In this document: piece by piece, positions 63,089-64,000 of the stretch
How the letters are laid out: each line of letters starts with the position of its first letter
Position numbering within the stretch: the stretch's first letter is position 1
Assembly (NCBI RefSeq): GCF_032930845.1
Contig: NZ_CP136758.1
Location: 1 to 64,000 of the forward strand
Direction: 5' to 3'
Length of the DNA stretch: 64,000 nucleotides
Source of the DNA: Parvularcula sp. LCG005
Lineage (GTDB): Bacteria > Pseudomonadota > Alphaproteobacteria > Caulobacterales > Parvularculaceae
Made by a program: the position numbers and the translations under genes
The notes under the pieces: model-generated
The model's database searches: none
Seen by the model: only the letters and a program-made list of their open reading frames with translations
What the model was told of the DNA's origin: nothing

Positions 63089-64000
63089 GCTTCCGCGCCA
63101 ACGCAGCCCGGATCTGCCGCTGTGCCTCGCTGTCGAGCTCGCCCAGAATGCCCCGGCGCTCTTCCGGCAAGTGAGCTGCCGGTTCGCCGTTTTCCTTGAA
63201 GACATAATGGTCGAACATCTTCTTCCACGCCCGGCGATGCGCGGGCGGCAGGGACTGAAGCGTCAGCAGCGCATGCATCAGCACGTCCCGCGGCATGCCG
63301 TGGGCATTTGATGGCGGCGTCCACCAATAATTGATCAGGATATTGAACGCGTCGAGCGAGCGGACCTGATGCCACCACAGATAGGGGATGTAGATCGCGT
63401 CGCCAGGCTCAAGTTCCGCCGTCATGGCGGCGGCCATGGCGTCGGGGAAACGCGGAAAGGCTTCAAGGTCGGGATTATCAAAGTCCACAAGGCTGATTGC
63501 AGCGCCGGCGGGGGTCAGTTCCTCGGGCCCCACATACAGATTGCTGACCTGTTCTGGTGGGAAGAGCGTGAAGCGGCGGCGACCCACCCCGACACAGGCG
63601 ATGTTTTCCGACGGGTCGTAGTGGGCAGCAATCGTGACCCGGTTGCCGATCCAGATGCGTGCTTCGATCTCCGGCGAAAGCAGCGGGTTTTGGTTCTCAT
63701 CCATGAACCCGGGCAGGGCGCCGCGCGTCGGCACAGACTGTACGGCGAGGCTGGCGGGGTCGCCATGGCTCTCGGCGTCAAGAAGGTATTCCAGGCTCTC
63801 GCGCAGGGGCGATTTGCCGAATTTGAAGTTCAGGCCACTGAAATCCTCATTGTAGAAGAACCGGCCCTTGGCTGAGGGCGGCGCGATGGCCGTGCTGAAC
63901 CCGTATCCCCGATCAAAGCCCTGCAGGTAGCTGGCTGCATCGTTCGGTGATCGCTTCGCGGCGCGGACGAGCGGCCACTCGGCGACCAGTCCCCGTATCA
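63075..64000 (-). CDS. cupin-like (JmjC-type) protein, 5' end outside window
   Basis: Partial. The frame is open to the window edge, giving at least 308 residues and no start. Blocks: RFFYNEDFSGLNFKFGKSPL, NPLLSPEIEARIWIGN, AAHYDPSENIACVGVG (His-x-Asp metal pair), RRRFTLFPPEQVSNLYVGP and GDAIYIPYLWWHQVRSL (second His). This is the cupin_8 family of iron/2-oxoglutarate-like hydroxylases, close to FIH/JMJD6-type proteins. Substrate unknown. Such genes often adjoin TonB receptors and tryptophan halogenases in marine Alphaproteobacteria, but none is near here. Confidence 0.85.
   Translation of the reverse strand, partial: IRGLVAEWPLVRAAKRSPNDAASYLQGFDRGYGFSTAIAPPSAKGRFFYNEDFSGLNFKFGKSPLRESLEYLLDAESHGDPASLAVQSVPTRGALPGFMDENQNPLLSPEIEARIWIGNRVTIAAHYDPSENIACVGVGRRRFTLFPPEQVSNLYVGPEELTPAGAAISLVDFDNPDLEAFPRFPDAMAAAMTAELEPGDAIYIPYLWWHQVRSLDAFNILINYWWTPPSNAHGMPRDVLMHALLTLQSLPPAHRRAWKKMFDHYVFKENGEPAAHLPEERRGILGELDSEAQRQIRAALARKLSRL

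Overview
The window reads as one continuous stretch of chromosome from an alphaproteobacterium, most likely an aquatic member of the Caulobacterales/Hyphomonadales/Parvularculales side of the class. This rests on gene order (dapF-mtaB-ftsY-yciB; fabA-fabB near fabI), a high-GC genome, an IalB-family protein, an Oar-like TonB receptor, two TTAA-N7-TTAAC (CtrA-type) boxes and a VPLPA-CTERM protein. The genus is inference. I see no insertion sequence, CRISPR array, rRNA or integrase. One tRNA (Gly-GCC) is present.

Layout. 0-8 kb: ftsK, a methyltransferase, lolA, two unknown genes, xth, and a MarR regulator carrying a long histone-H1-like Lys/Ala tail. 8-15.6 kb (minus): a tight probable operon of outer-membrane-type protein, family 2 glycosyltransferase, polytopic membrane protein, dapF, mtaB, ftsY and yciB. 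15.7-20.9 kb: IalB-family protein, ccmAB, a phosphodiesterase and priA. 21-26.2 kb (plus): a Tat-exported vanadium-haloperoxidase-like enzyme, then overlapping LMW phosphatase, epimerase and CPBP protease genes, then ahcY. 26.3-30.8 kb: a VPLPA-CTERM surface protein, an unknown secreted protein, an orphan contractile-tail sheath homologue with a Tat-type signal peptide lying just downstream of recR, a GFA protein and an SDR. 30.9-35.3 kb: a secreted M24 peptidase, purU, a small SET protein, a small anchored protein and a thiolase. 35.6-41.9 kb: branched-chain 2-oxoacid dehydrogenase genes (E1 alpha, E1 beta, E2, and E3 after an EVE-domain gene). The E2 carries an XRE/Cro-type helix-turn-helix domain inside its linker. 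42-46 kb: a large TonB-dependent receptor and a decayed VOC gene. 46-54.4 kb: membrane proteins, RNA-modifying enzymes (THUMP methyltransferase, TrhO), a GST, a secreted dipeptidase and a beta-barrel protein. 54.4-58 kb: fabI, fabB and fabA, with a LuxR-type HTH-VOC fusion gene between fabI and fabB. 58-64 kb: an SH3-domain secreted protein, a Trm112-LON-thioredoxin cluster, a prolyl-tRNA deacylase, tRNA-Gly, an HD-GYP protein, and a JmjC-like cupin protein cut by the window edge.

Most genes are housekeeping: division and chromosome segregation, protein targeting, lipoprotein transport, fatty acid synthesis, branched-chain amino acid breakdown, methyl cycle and tRNA quality control. The two items most worth following are the Tat-signalled tail sheath (27764-29002) and the DNA-binding domain embedded in the E2 subunit (about 38218-38409). 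The MarR-H1 fusion, the HTH-VOC fusion and the tandem CtrA boxes come next. All function calls come from reading protein motifs by eye; no database search was run.
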